Positions 28,201-37,831 of a DNA stretch of 64,000 nt are shown in pieces. The notes beneath the pieces were generated by a model. It was not told where the DNA came from and ran no database searches. It was given only the letters and a program-made list of their open reading frames with translations. Within the stretch, counting starts at the first letter, position 1; each line of letters starts with the position of its first letter. The translations under genes were made by a program, and so were the position numbers. The stretch covers positions 1 through 64,000 of the forward strand of contig JAZSON010000009.1 of assembly GCA_045536965.1 (NCBI GenBank). Direction: 5' to 3'. The stretch is from UBA5448 sp045536965. Lineage in GTDB: Bacteria; Bacillota; Clostridia; Oscillospirales; SIG627.

Positions 28201-28938
28201 ATGAAAACCATTATTCTCGCAGCAGGAAAAGGCAGTCGATTACACAGTGAAGAAACACATATTCCCAAAGTTTTAAGACAGGCTTGCGGCCGCCCCCTCA
28301 TTTCTTATGTCATTTCGGCCCTCCCCCCGCAGAACAATGATGACATTATACTTGTCGTTGGTTTTGAAAAAGAAAAAGTCATGGAAGCTTATCCGCAATA
28401 TCACCACGCCATACAAGAACAACAGCTTGGAACAGGACATGCTGTCCGTTGCGCACAAGATATCCTCAAGGACTACAAAGGTGAGGTGCTTGTCATTTGC
28501 GGCGATACACCGCTTGTTCGCCGAGAATCTATTGATGCTATGATTTCGTACCACAGAAACAATCAAAATGATTGCACCTTGCTCTCTTGCAATCTCCCCT
28601 ACGATGCAGCCCTCGGCCGCATCATGAGAGACAACGACGGACATTTTATCGAAATCGTGGAAAACGCCGAATGTACCCCCGAACAAAAAAGTGTTCATGA
28701 ATACAACACCGGCATTTACGTTTTTAATGCCGCTCTCCTCTTCCCCGCCTTGGATGAGGTTATGAAAAACTCTCATAAAAAAGAATATTACCTCACCGAT
28801 GTACCTGAGGTTTTACTCAAACAAAACCATCGCGTTGAGGCGATCCCCTGCAAGTATTCCTACGAAATCTACGGTGTCAACACCGAAGAAGATTTAGCGC
28901 TTGCTGAAAGAACCCTCATGCAAGAAAAACTGGTATAA
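28201..28938 (+). CDS. GlmU-like nucleotidyltransferase, N-terminal domain only
   Basis: 245 residues forming a UDP-N-acetylglucosamine-pyrophosphorylase-type domain: LAAGKGSRLHS (nucleotide loop), QEQQLGTGHAV, ICGDTPL, EYNTGIYVF and YYLTDV. The left-handed beta-helix acetyltransferase half of GlmU is missing, so it would only activate a sugar-1-phosphate with a nucleotide. The ATG at 28201 (after GAAAGGA) is chosen. The 12-residue longer frame has no ribosome binding site. Confidence 0.85.
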   Translation: MKTIILAAGKGSRLHSEETHIPKVLRQACGRPLISYVISALPPQNNDDIILVVGFEKEKVMEAYPQYHHAIQEQQLGTGHAVRCAQDILKDYKGEVLVICGDTPLVRRESIDAMISYHRNNQNDCTLLSCNLPYDAALGRIMRDNDGHFIEIVENAECTPEQKSVHEYNTGIYVFNAALLFPALDEVMKNSHKKEYYLTDVPEVLLKQNHRVEAIPCKYSYEIYGVNTEEDLALAERTLMQEKLV

Positions 28939-28944
28939 ATTTCA

Positions 28945-28977
28945 AGAGCACGAGTAAATCTCGTGCTCTTTCTTTTT
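28945..28977 (+). terminator. Terminator of the GlmU-like gene
   Basis: Arms AGAGCACGAG and CTCGTGCTCT around TAAAT are followed by a T-rich tract, 7 bases after the stop. Confidence 0.88.
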
Positions 28978-29003
28978 ATTTGAATTTGGTATCCGAATCA
29001 TCT

Positions 29004-29768
29004 TTATGATATAGCAAAAAAGCGATTAAAATTATCCCAAAGGATGATTCTTTTTATATGTTCATCCTGCAAATCAACCCGCACATTATCAGCCATTGCG
29101 GAAAAGGTTTGGAAAGGCGCCGCTGAACCAAAGATGATTTTTTGCACCGAAACAACCGAAAGAACCTTTTCGACATTAAATAAATAATGATTAAATCGCG
29201 AAATGTCAATAAATACATTCTTTAAATTTTCTATAAGCACAGCATTTTTGATTACGTCGGCAACCGAAAAACCCGAAAGAAGTATCTTTGTTTCGGGACA
29301 TTTTTGCGCCAAAACCAGCGCAGAAGCACAAGAAACAACCGTTTGCTTAAAAAGATAGTCAATTCTTAAATCATCGGTACGCGCCGTGATGATCACAGGT
29401 AAACCGATTCGACCCGCCTTGGACACAAAATTGACAACATCGGGAGAATCACAGGGATACCCATGCCAACTCGGGTATAAGCGAACCGCCGAAGCATGAA
29501 GAGAGTTTTTTTCATCCGATAAATCTTGCAAAGCGCCGACCAACGTCGGATTGGCTGTCGCGCAAAATAAATGTCCGGCTTCAATCACGCGTGTCGAGAT
29601 GAGAGCATCCCCCTCATAAGGATCACGATAGAATACACTGTCAAGGAAAGAGATCAATGCCCTTTTAACATTGTTTTTATCAAAGACTTTTTGCAGTTCA
29701 GACAGTTTTCCCTGCCTCATATAGTGGAAAGGCCAATGACCCGTAAATGCACAAATATCGGCAATCAT
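29004..29768 (-). CDS. Amidohydrolase-2-like protein without the N-terminal HxH
   Basis: 254 residues with the TIM-barrel layout of the amidohydrolase_2 family (for example VRLYPSWHGYP, ILLSGFS, FGSAAPFQT). The N-terminal metal-binding His-x-His is replaced by DICAFTGHW, so catalysis by the standard mechanism is doubtful. AAGGAG lies 8 bases before the ATG. It follows a related amidohydrolase gene after 12 bases and is probably a diverged partner that forms a heteromer with it. Confidence 0.7.
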   Translation of the reverse strand: MIADICAFTGHWPFHYMRQGKLSELQKVFDKNNVKRALISFLDSVFYRDPYEGDALISTRVIEAGHLFCATANPTLVGALQDLSDEKNSLHASAVRLYPSWHGYPCDSPDVVNFVSKAGRIGLPVIITARTDDLRIDYLFKQTVVSCASALVLAQKCPETKILLSGFSVADVIKNAVLIENLKNVFIDISRFNHYLFNVEKVLSVVSVQKIIFGSAAPFQTFSAMADNVRVDLQDEHIKRIILWDNFNRFFAIS

Positions 29769-29780
29769 ACCATTTTCTCC

Positions 29781-30518
29781 TTATAAATGAAAAAGAGCTT
29801 TCGAATTCGCCGAAAAGATTTTTTCTCTATCCTCATCCGAAATATCGGCATCCCAAACTTGTGCGGCAGAGGTGTGAAAATTTCCACCCATATCAGTTCC
29901 AAACAGCAGGCGATCAACACCCACCCGTTCCAATGTGTAGGGCAAATCGTCCGCGCCGCAAATAGAACCGCTAAAATCAAGATAGACATTTTTCAAGCTT
30001 TTAACAGCCTTCACACCATGATAACAATTGCCCGCCAAATGTGCCATGATCAATTTAGCCTCGGGATACCGCGAAGCAATATCAGCTACATGTCGACCAT
30101 CACTTTCGGTCGGATAACCATTCACCGTTTTATGAAAAGCATGCAACAAAATGGGAAAATCATGCTCAATACACGTTTCAACCAACCGAAAAACAACGGG
30201 ATCATTGCAAAATGTAGCAATCCAAAGCTTTAAACCGACACACCCCTCATCGATGCCTCTGAGTAAAACATCGGAAGCGTTGTCAAGAGCAGGATTGACA
30301 TAAACATATCGAGAAAAGAGATCGCCGTGTTTTCTACAAACAGCTTTTGCCAAAATGTTGAGATGATCAACCTCATCAACATCGGGCACATGAGAACCGA
30401 GCGGAGAGATTATAATGCGGCTGACACCATTGACCTGGGCCGCACGTTTCATTTCCAAAACTTCACGCTCGGTATCGTGCGAAAGCCACACATGGGCATG
30501 CATATCAATTATTTCCAT
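29781..30518 (-). CDS. Amidohydrolase-2-family metal-dependent hydrolase
   Basis: 245 residues. Unlike its neighbour it keeps the metal motif DMHAHVW at the N-terminus, HAFHKT in the middle, AHLAG, and FGTDMGG near the C-terminus. The family includes decarboxylases and lactone or amide hydrolases. The neighbouring enolase-superfamily gene suggests a small catabolic set for a carboxylic or sugar acid. There is no strong ribosome binding site before the ATG at 30518. Confidence 0.8.
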   Translation of the reverse strand: MEIIDMHAHVWLSHDTEREVLEMKRAAQVNGVSRIIISPLGSHVPDVDEVDHLNILAKAVCRKHGDLFSRYVYVNPALDNASDVLLRGIDEGCVGLKLWIATFCNDPVVFRLVETCIEHDFPILLHAFHKTVNGYPTESDGRHVADIASRYPEAKLIMAHLAGNCYHGVKAVKSLKNVYLDFSGSICGADDLPYTLERVGVDRLLFGTDMGGNFHTSAAQVWDADISDEDREKIFSANSKALFHL

Positions 30519-30521
30519 AGT

Positions 30522-30661
30522 TCATTCTTTTACATAAGCGGCAAATAAATAACCGCGTTTTTTACTGATATATGCTTTTACTTTTCCATTCGATAACAAG
30601 TCACGAACAGCTCATTCCCAATTCTAAAAGTGTTTCCCTCAATAAAAGCATAGGATTTCAT
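30522..30661 (-). pseudogene. Small 46-codon ORF with a possible frameshift
   Basis: The ATG at 30661 follows AGAGGG and encodes a 27-residue peptide (MKSYAFIEGNTFRIGNELF and so on) before TAA at 30580. Adding one A at the GAAAAG just before it gives a 46-residue product ending 3 bases before the amidohydrolase start. No family is recognised. It may be a remnant or a real tiny gene. Confidence 0.3.
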
Positions 30662-30696
30662 GGCAGTTTTCCCTCTCTGAAAATTCAGATCAACCA

Positions 30697-31971
30697 TCAA
30701 AACTTCTCATATTGAGGCGCATCTTTAAAAATGCCGCCCGAGACTTTAAAAAAGTCAACGTTGGTGGTAAAAATCCCGTCTTTTTCTAAAGCAAAACTTT
30801 CGTTTGCGCAGGGATGACGCATACACATTTTCTGCCAATTGGAATAATTTTGACGACCATTTGACTCCAACACACCAATTTTCATACCGGGCAGAGGGGC
30901 AATGCGAGCGGCAATATTTTTATTCCATTCAACCATCAAGGGGTTAACCGTTAAATCGGCGCAGAAACAAGGGATGTTTCTTTGTGTGGCGGCATGGAGG
31001 ATGCAAATAGATTCCGACATGGTTTTAGCAATGGGTTTAAGAGCCACCGCGCTATATCCCATATCCAGTCTGGCCAAGGTATCCGCAACATTGTGAGCCG
31101 ATTCATCTGCCGCAATACGGAGAGGAATACCATCCACCGAGATATGCTCATGTTCATCAAAAGGCTCTTCCAGCAAAACAGTCTGTTTGTCGGCACCGAT
31201 TTTGACCAAATGCTCAACAAAACGAAGCAATCTGTCGCGACTGTCATAACGTCCGTTTGCATCAAAATAATAGGCAATTTTACCCGATTCGGTGTAAGGT
31301 GTGATATAGTTTGAGGCGATCCGGTGAATCTGACTTGCACGCTTCATATCCCAAGCCAACATCTTTTCCCGATCGCCGTCGCCATCGGGATCGCAACCTA
31401 TCTTGATTTTTAAAATACATGCGCCATCATCCAAAAGAGCTCGAATACCTTCTTCACCCACACCATAGGTCACAAGGGGAATAGCGGCAAGTTTATCTTG
31501 GCGTTTGGATAGGTCTTGTTTGAATTCATCGGGAAGAAGAGAACAAAAATCTTCTGTCCCCGCTTCTCTTCCATAGGCCTGCCAAAGCGCCGCATCCACA
31601 CCAACAAGGGCATTTAAAGCGAACGTGGTGCGGACATTGACACCGGTGGACGAGCGACCAAAGGCAAGGCACTCGTCTAATATACCATCCAGCGCAGACC
31701 ACGGATTATCAAAACGCTGGTTTTCAATGAGTTTGAGCGCTTGTTGTGTAACGGCATACATCGACTCATTTGCAGCATCCTGAGAACGGGAAACAAAAAC
31801 TGCGGCATCCGACCACAAAACACTCTGAACACCCATACCAAACGAAGAAACACTGTCTGTTTGTAAGTGTGTAATGACTTGCCACAATTCACTGCAGTAC
31901 CCACCCTTGAAACCAAAAGGCACGATCAATGGCTCTTTTTCGACACGGGAAGTCGCTTTTTGAATATACAT
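30697..31971 (-). CDS. Enolase-superfamily enzyme (mandelate racemase/muconate lactonizing type)
   Basis: 424 residues. The barrel residues of the superfamily are visible: LKIKIG with the first Lys, YFDANGRY (metal Asp), LLEEPF (metal Glu), IAADES (third ligand) and the second-side Lys in ALKPIAKT. It would abstract a proton alpha to a carboxylate, as in sugar-acid dehydratases, racemases and epimerases. The N-terminal capping domain is longer than in Ala-Glu epimerases. GAGAGG lies 9 bases before the ATG. The amidohydrolase genes downstream may act in the same pathway. Confidence 0.83.
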   Translation of the reverse strand: MYIQKATSRVEKEPLIVPFGFKGGYCSELWQVITHLQTDSVSSFGMGVQSVLWSDAAVFVSRSQDAANESMYAVTQQALKLIENQRFDNPWSALDGILDECLAFGRSSTGVNVRTTFALNALVGVDAALWQAYGREAGTEDFCSLLPDEFKQDLSKRQDKLAAIPLVTYGVGEEGIRALLDDGACILKIKIGCDPDGDGDREKMLAWDMKRASQIHRIASNYITPYTESGKIAYYFDANGRYDSRDRLLRFVEHLVKIGADKQTVLLEEPFDEHEHISVDGIPLRIAADESAHNVADTLARLDMGYSAVALKPIAKTMSESICILHAATQRNIPCFCADLTVNPLMVEWNKNIAARIAPLPGMKIGVLESNGRQNYSNWQKMCMRHPCANESFALEKDGIFTTNVDFFKVSGGIFKDAPQYEKF

Positions 31972-32090
31972 TCTCAGATACCTCTCAACATGATATATTT
32001 ACGGATATGTTTCAAACTATTATACATCTGCTTAAAAATTCAATCTTTACAATACATTGTTACATTTTTGCACTCTTTTGTCATTTCATC

Positions 32091-33893
32091 TCAACGCTTC
32101 TTTTTCAACGATGATTTATGTTTGAAAGAAGAAGAAGAAGATTTAACGCTGTTATTCACAGTTTTTTTGTTTTGAATGAGTTTCTTATACTGCGTTTTTT
32201 TTGGTTGAAGCAGAGCGCGTTGATAAGATTTTTCTTCCCAATCGGGTATAAAAACCTTTTTTCCCGTAAACGGATCGACGCCTGTATAATACATACACGT
32301 CGAAACGGTACCGGGCGTGGGATAAAAATCCTGCACCTGCTCGGGTGTATATCCCCAATCAGCCAAACAACGAGACAAGTTTTTGGCGGCCTCTCTGTCG
32401 CTTCCCGGATGACCCGACATAAGATAGGGTACCAAATACTGCTCCTTTCCAATCTCTTTGCAATATTCAAAATATTTGATTCTGAATTTCTCATATAGAG
32501 ATATAGACGGCTTACCCATCAAAGTCAACACGCGCGGATCGGCATGTTCGGGGGCAACCTTTAGCTGACCACTGACATGCCTTGCAACCAACTGTCTAAA
32601 AAAGGCAGGATTTTTATCATATACCAAATAATCATACCGAATACCCGAACGTACAAAAACCTTTTTTACTTTAGGCAATGCTTCAATTTTTAAAAGCATA
32701 TCTGCATATTCTTTATGATCGATTTTCAAATTGGGACAGGGGGTCGGTGTGAGACACCGTCTGTTTTTACACACCCCTTGCGTCAGTTGTCTCGTACATG
32801 CAGGTCCGCGGAAATTGGCGGTTGGTCCACCAACATCATGTATATATCCCTTAAAATCGCTCATTTCGGTCAACAGCTTGGCTTCTTGGAGCACAGAATC
32901 GACCGAACGCGCTCTCACCTGTCTTCCTTGGTGAAAAGCAAGCGCGCAAAATGCACAACTACCGTAACAACCACGGTTATGCGTAATGGAAAAACGCACC
33001 TCTTGAATCGCGGGCACTCCTCCCGCCGCTTCGTATGAAGGATGATATGTGCGGGCGAAGGGAAGTGCATACACCTCATCGAGTTCATTTTGCTCAAGGG
33101 GTGGAGAAGGCGGATTCTGCACCAAAACCTTATGGTCATATCCTTCGGCCAAAATTTTTCCCGTCACGGCATCCATGTTGTCATACTGACATTTAAACGC
33201 TTTGGCATAAGCGGCTTTATCAACCTTAAGAGTGTCATATTCACCAACAAACAAAGCATCGTTTGGAAGTGACTCGCGTTCCATTAAAACGACTGTTCCA
33301 CGCACATCGCGTATCTTTTTAACAGGAATACCGCGATCCAAAAGATTGGCAATGCGCACAAGAGACCTTTCCCCCATTCCATACGAGAGAATATCCGCGC
33401 GACTATCGACCAAAATACTGCGGCGAACAGCATTGTCCCAATAATCGTAGTGGGCAAATCGTCTGAGAGAAGCTTCAATTCCGCCAATCACAATCGGAAC
33501 ATCGCCATACGCTCTGCGAATGCAATTACAATAAACAATGACAGCGCGATCAGGACGAAAACCCGCTTTTCCACCGGGAGCGTACATATCGTTATGGCGT
33601 CTCTTTTTGGCAACGGTGTAATGATTGACCATACTGTCCACATTGCCCGACGTCACCAAAAAGCCAAGGCGCGGTTTGCCAAAACGCTTAAAATCTGTTT
33701 CATTACGCCAATCCGGCTGGGATAAAATCGCAACGCGATAACCATTATGCTCCAAAACACGCGAAAGAAGCGCAACACCGAAAGAGGGATGGTCAACATA
33801 CGCATCCCCCGTAACGTACACAAAGTCAGGTCTTTCCCATCCCGCCTCATGCATTTCTTGCAAAGTTGTCGGTAAAAAAGAAACCGATTCCAC
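32091..33893 (-). CDS. YgiQ-family radical SAM protein
   Basis: 600 residues. The radical SAM cluster motif is RGCYGSCAFCA, preceded by VIGGIEASLRRFAHYDYW, a hallmark of YgiQ. The C-terminal tail is Lys/Ser-rich and low in complexity. The function of the family is unknown. The start is GTG at 33893, with AAGGAGG 8 bases before it. That site covers the end of the upstream dockerin-protein gene, and only 2 bases separate the two genes, so they are probably co-transcribed. Confidence 0.93.
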   Translation of the reverse strand: MESVSFLPTTLQEMHEAGWERPDFVYVTGDAYVDHPSFGVALLSRVLEHNGYRVAILSQPDWRNETDFKRFGKPRLGFLVTSGNVDSMVNHYTVAKKRRHNDMYAPGGKAGFRPDRAVIVYCNCIRRAYGDVPIVIGGIEASLRRFAHYDYWDNAVRRSILVDSRADILSYGMGERSLVRIANLLDRGIPVKKIRDVRGTVVLMERESLPNDALFVGEYDTLKVDKAAYAKAFKCQYDNMDAVTGKILAEGYDHKVLVQNPPSPPLEQNELDEVYALPFARTYHPSYEAAGGVPAIQEVRFSITHNRGCYGSCAFCALAFHQGRQVRARSVDSVLQEAKLLTEMSDFKGYIHDVGGPTANFRGPACTRQLTQGVCKNRRCLTPTPCPNLKIDHKEYADMLLKIEALPKVKKVFVRSGIRYDYLVYDKNPAFFRQLVARHVSGQLKVAPEHADPRVLTLMGKPSISLYEKFRIKYFEYCKEIGKEQYLVPYLMSGHPGSDREAAKNLSRCLADWGYTPEQVQDFYPTPGTVSTCMYYTGVDPFTGKKVFIPDWEEKSYQRALLQPKKTQYKKLIQNKKTVNNSVKSSSSSFKHKSSLKKKR

Positions 33894-33895
33894 TT

Positions 33896-36800
33896 TTACG
33901 CCTCCTTGGAAGCAAGATACCGCTTGAACAAAACAGCATCTTTATTGGTTAACTTTCCATCGCCATCCATATCTGCCAGTGAAAAGGCTTCGTTAGATAG
34001 CGCACTTTTACCCAATATTGCATCCATCATGACACGAACATCAGCATCTCCAATCATGCTATCGCCATCAATATCGCGCGCAACCTTTGTGATCGTTTGG
34101 CGTGATGTTTCAGAGGGATAGACTGCTCCGGTCGCAAAAGCACCAATGGAAGAAAATGCAGTTGTGATCACCGCCTCACCCGTTTGTTCGGGTAAAACGG
34201 TAAAATACAGCGTGATCAAAGCACCGGACACATCGTTTAATTTTGCATTTCCGATGGTTACGGTGTCGGTAGAGTCGGGATTATGTGTTATAAGCAACAT
34301 AGAATCGGAAAGAACGGAATTTTTCGACGTTACCACTTCGTTTAAGGTGAGCAAAGAATGATCATAACGAAGCGAAACGGCGCATTTACCAACCGTCGTA
34401 CAATGCTCTACCGAAAGATTGAGAATCAAAGTATGATCACCTTGTAAATAAACAATTTCAGGAGAAAGAATAATATTGGAATCTCCTACATTATCATCGG
34501 GAATTTCATAGCCATCAGGTAACACACCGATGGAAGACAAAAGAATATTTGCACTCCCCTCGCCCGAAACAACAACCGCATTGGCATAATAAAACGTGCC
34601 GTTTTCATCGGGGTAAAAGAAACCGAATGGATTGAGAGACGAACCGTCCACATAACGTAAAACAGCTTCAAATTTGGAAATAGCAACATTTTCACCCGTG
34701 CCGTCTGATGCGGTATTGACGATACCATCTACCAAAACAGAATCGCCAACCCTCAAACCATTACATCCTTCGCCCGATAAAGTGGTAAAAGAATGGTCGC
34801 CGCGGGAAAATTCTCCCGTCTCATCCAAAGCGCGAATTTCAACACTGTATTCACTGAATGATACCAGACCATACAACGAGCAAGAAGCAGTGGCAGCAGA
34901 TCGGTTGCCGATCAACTTTCCATTGACATAGATGTTGTAACTCACAGCGCCCGCCACCGCGGTCCAGCAAATATCCGCGGAGTGATGGGTAATACTGGTC
35001 ACTGTAATCGGCTCAATGGGGGCGGAAAAGATGGTAAACGCCAAAGGATCACTCTGAGATGTCAATGTGTTTGATCCATTCATGCATACTGTCTGCACAA
35101 CAGCGGTATAGCGGTCGGCAGGCAAATTTTCTGTCATATAAACAGTTTCTGTCAAGGATAAATAAGGCGCATCGGCATTACCGAGAACATCTTCGCCTTT
35201 TGAATTATAAATACGCAATCGATAGCAGGAGGCACCCGTAATCGAATCCCACGAAAGAACAAACGGCTTTCCTGCTCTGACAAGAATACTTTCAGCCTTC
35301 AAAACAGCCTTCAAAGGCAATGGCAAAGAATCGGATGCAGAAACTTTATATACGACGCATTGGGTTACCCCTGCCGCAGGATACTCATCAAACAAAACAG
35401 TAGGCGAAGAGGCAGATGAATCAAACATATACACCTTATCACCAATCACCGAACGCAAACCAACCCAATGGGTACGATTAACATTGATTACAACGGCATA
35501 CCCCTGACTGAGCAAATTACCAAACAACGCGGCTTTATCGGCAGCGCTTCCCGTCAAATCCATTTTACCCGCATAATCAAAACCGGTAAGTACATTATCC
35601 ACCTTGTTCCAGTAAAGAGCACCACCGTTTGTCAAAGCACCCGCTTCATTCAATGCTTCCAAGAAGATACCGGGGTTGAACACCGATTCATCCTGTAAAC
35701 CATAATGAACCGCGAGCATGGCAAGGCTGGTCACCACACACCCCGAACTCGCCATGGTGAGTTTACTGCCGCCCAACTTCATATTCGCCCAGCGTGCATC
35801 TCCCTGTGTCCACTTTACATAACTACCATTGCCCGTAATGGGTAAATCTTCGCTTTCTTGATAGGAGATTTCAAACACAACGATCGGTGTGCTTTCCATC
35901 AACGGATAAGAAGCCAACCAGTTTGTGTATGTATGGGCGGGATCCATAATGGTCAGTTTATTGGAGGAAAGAGAGCGACAAGCCACCCATTGCGTACCAC
36001 CGGCATACAAAAGAACGGCATACTGTTTATCGGTAGCATTCAAATACTTATCCAAGGCTTTCAACTGTGCATCAGCATTTCCGGTTAGAGTGATAGAACT
36101 GTCAACCAGTGAAAAACCGCGCAAAACACTCGGTACTTTTGACCACTTGATATTCCCTGCACCTTCGATGGCATTGTTTACGGCAAGGGCAGTACACATG
36201 GTCTCGGGCGTAAAGCCATCTTCAACCTTTTTCACCCCCGCCTGCACAGCCAACATAGCCAGCGCGGTAATGGCATCCCCCTTATTACCAAGGGTATGAC
36301 CACCCGAAAAAGTTACATTCGACCAACGCTCATCGGTCATTTTCCAATCGCGGTAAGATTGTGAAACCGCCGTTACCACTTTGAAAGTAACGTTTAAAAG
36401 GACTTTGTTAGCAGATGTAGCATTGGTAGCGGTAATGCGATAAACATACGAGCCGACAGCAAGATCACCAAAAGTGATATATTTATCCACATTGCGAATA
36501 GAGTAAACAGAAGCATTGGGAGAAACTGTTTTACCGATCACTTTGTTTCCCGCCGCATTCAACACCGCAACCGTCACAGATGTGATATTGCTGGTAGAAG
36601 AAATAATACCGTTCAGCGAATAACTGGCGCCTTTGATAAGGTACGTAGGGAAATTTGCTCCCGAAAGTGTCATTGTCTCAGCACCGGATGGCAAAACGGT
36701 AAAAGGAACTTCCACCACAGTTCGATCAGAGGCATGAGAGTTGGTGGCAACCATTCGAAATACATACTGACCATCGGGAAGAATAGCAAAATCCAGAGCA

Positions 36801-37702
36801 GCATTCAAAGCCGAAAGATCATAGGAAGTTGAAGACAAGCTTACCTTATTTGACTGTACCGCTGTGCCGTCTTGAAGATATATGCCCGTTGTAACGGTTT
36901 TTAAAGTGTACGTCGATTTCAAAGTGCCGTCCAAGAGAAAAGATGCGCCTGCCGAAATCAATTCGGGCGGGGTAAACTCGTCCAAACGAAAACTATCTGT
37001 AACAGAAAATTGCACATCGGCCAAAACAATATTTTTGGTTTCACTGTCAGAAGCCGTAATGCGATAAAAATAACTGCCAACGGGTAAATCACCGAAAACA
37101 ACCTTGCTGTCAAGATTTTTCAAATTATAAGTCGTCCCCGAAGTAGTCGCCGTACCGCCTGTACACATAGTGCCGTCGGGTTTATAAACCCCAACCGTTA
37201 CCGATGAAAGAGTGTTTTGACTTGTAACCGTTCCTTTTACACTAAAAGATGCTCCCTCCACCAAAGAAGAAGGATACACCGCGCCATCGATGGAGACGGT
37301 TGCAAAAATCGTTAATTCCGATTCGTGTATAACACAATTTGTTTCGGTGGCATTACTCGCTGTGATGCGGTATTGATAAACACCCACAGGGACAGCGCCA
37401 AAAACAATATAAACGTCCGATGACTTTATGGAATAAGACTTGGCATTGGGCGTTGCCGTATGAGAAGTAATCGCCCTATCTCCATCAAATACACCAATCG
37501 TAATCGAAGTAATATTCGTTTCGGAAGAAACCGTCCCGCGTAAAGAAAAACTTTTGCCATACTGCAAGGATTCGGGATATTTCAAATCCGCCAGCGAGAA
37601 TGTTTCACCCGCAGCCGTAACAGGTGTAACAAAAAAAACACCCGCCATGGACAAAACGAGCAAAATAGATAATAATCGACGTAAATAATTGCCAAACCTC
37701 AT
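33896..37702 (-). CDS. Exported multidomain protein: four N-terminal repeats, two C39-like peptidase domains, Fn3-like, cohesin-like and dockerin domains
   Basis: 1268 residues. A signal peptide (about 1-30, ending VTA-AGE) is followed by four repeats of about 95 residues. Each begins with a Y/F-P-x-x-L element and ends in YRITASN-like strands. Residues about 420-590 and 600-760 are two Peptidase_C39_2-like domains. The second has Cys in SSGCVVTSLAML, His in THWVGLR and Asp in YMFDSS. The first has KGDAITALAML, lacking the Cys. Ig/Fn3-like domains follow, then a cohesin-like domain (about 1060-1200, CAVSLRYDHSLLTLN) and a dockerin with two EF-hand repeats (DIDGDSMIGDADVRVMMDAI and DMDGDGKLTNKDAVLFKRYL). 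The start at 37702 follows GGAG. I infer a cell-surface or cellulosome-like assembly protein. Confidence 0.85.
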   Translation of the reverse strand: MRFGNYLRRLLSILLVLSMAGVFFVTPVTAAGETFSLADLKYPESLQYGKSFSLRGTVSSETNITSITIGVFDGDRAITSHTATPNAKSYSIKSSDVYIVFGAVPVGVYQYRITASNATETNCVIHESELTIFATVSIDGAVYPSSLVEGASFSVKGTVTSQNTLSSVTVGVYKPDGTMCTGGTATTSGTTYNLKNLDSKVVFGDLPVGSYFYRITASDSETKNIVLADVQFSVTDSFRLDEFTPPELISAGASFLLDGTLKSTYTLKTVTTGIYLQDGTAVQSNKVSLSSTSYDLSALNAALDFAILPDGQYVFRMVATNSHASDRTVVEVPFTVLPSGAETMTLSGANFPTYLIKGASYSLNGIISSTSNITSVTVAVLNAAGNKVIGKTVSPNASVYSIRNVDKYITFGDLAVGSYVYRITATNATSANKVLLNVTFKVVTAVSQSYRDWKMTDERWSNVTFSGGHTLGNKGDAITALAMLAVQAGVKKVEDGFTPETMCTALAVNNAIEGAGNIKWSKVPSVLRGFSLVDSSITLTGNADAQLKALDKYLNATDKQYAVLLYAGGTQWVACRSLSSNKLTIMDPAHTYTNWLASYPLMESTPIVVFEISYQESEDLPITGNGSYVKWTQGDARWANMKLGGSKLTMASSGCVVTSLAMLAVHYGLQDESVFNPGIFLEALNEAGALTNGGALYWNKVDNVLTGFDYAGKMDLTGSAADKAALFGNLLSQGYAVVINVNRTHWVGLRSVIGDKVYMFDSSASSPTVLFDEYPAAGVTQCVVYKVSASDSLPLPLKAVLKAESILVRAGKPFVLSWDSITGASCYRLRIYNSKGEDVLGNADAPYLSLTETVYMTENLPADRYTAVVQTVCMNGSNTLTSQSDPLAFTIFSAPIEPITVTSITHHSADICWTAVAGAVSYNIYVNGKLIGNRSAATASCSLYGLVSFSEYSVEIRALDETGEFSRGDHSFTTLSGEGCNGLRVGDSVLVDGIVNTASDGTGENVAISKFEAVLRYVDGSSLNPFGFFYPDENGTFYYANAVVVSGEGSANILLSSIGVLPDGYEIPDDNVGDSNIILSPEIVYLQGDHTLILNLSVEHCTTVGKCAVSLRYDHSLLTLNEVVTSKNSVLSDSMLLITHNPDSTDTVTIGNAKLNDVSGALITLYFTVLPEQTGEAVITTAFSSIGAFATGAVYPSETSRQTITKVARDIDGDSMIGDADVRVMMDAILGKSALSNEAFSLADMDGDGKLTNKDAVLFKRYLASKEA

Positions 37703-37744
37703 ACGGTACACTCCTTGATTTGATACGACTGAAAGTTTACTTAT

Positions 37745-37773
37745 AATATAGCATATATGTATATAGTTGTCAA
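37745..37773 (-). promoter_or_regulatory. Sigma-A promoter of the dockerin-protein gene
   Basis: On the minus strand TTGACA (37773-37768) and TATATT (37750-37745) are separated by 17 bases, about 43 bases before the start at 37702. Confidence 0.75.
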
Positions 37774-37831
37774 TATTAAACGAAACCTGCATACCACTCT
37801 TGCAATTGTGTTGAAAAATCATAAAAACCAC

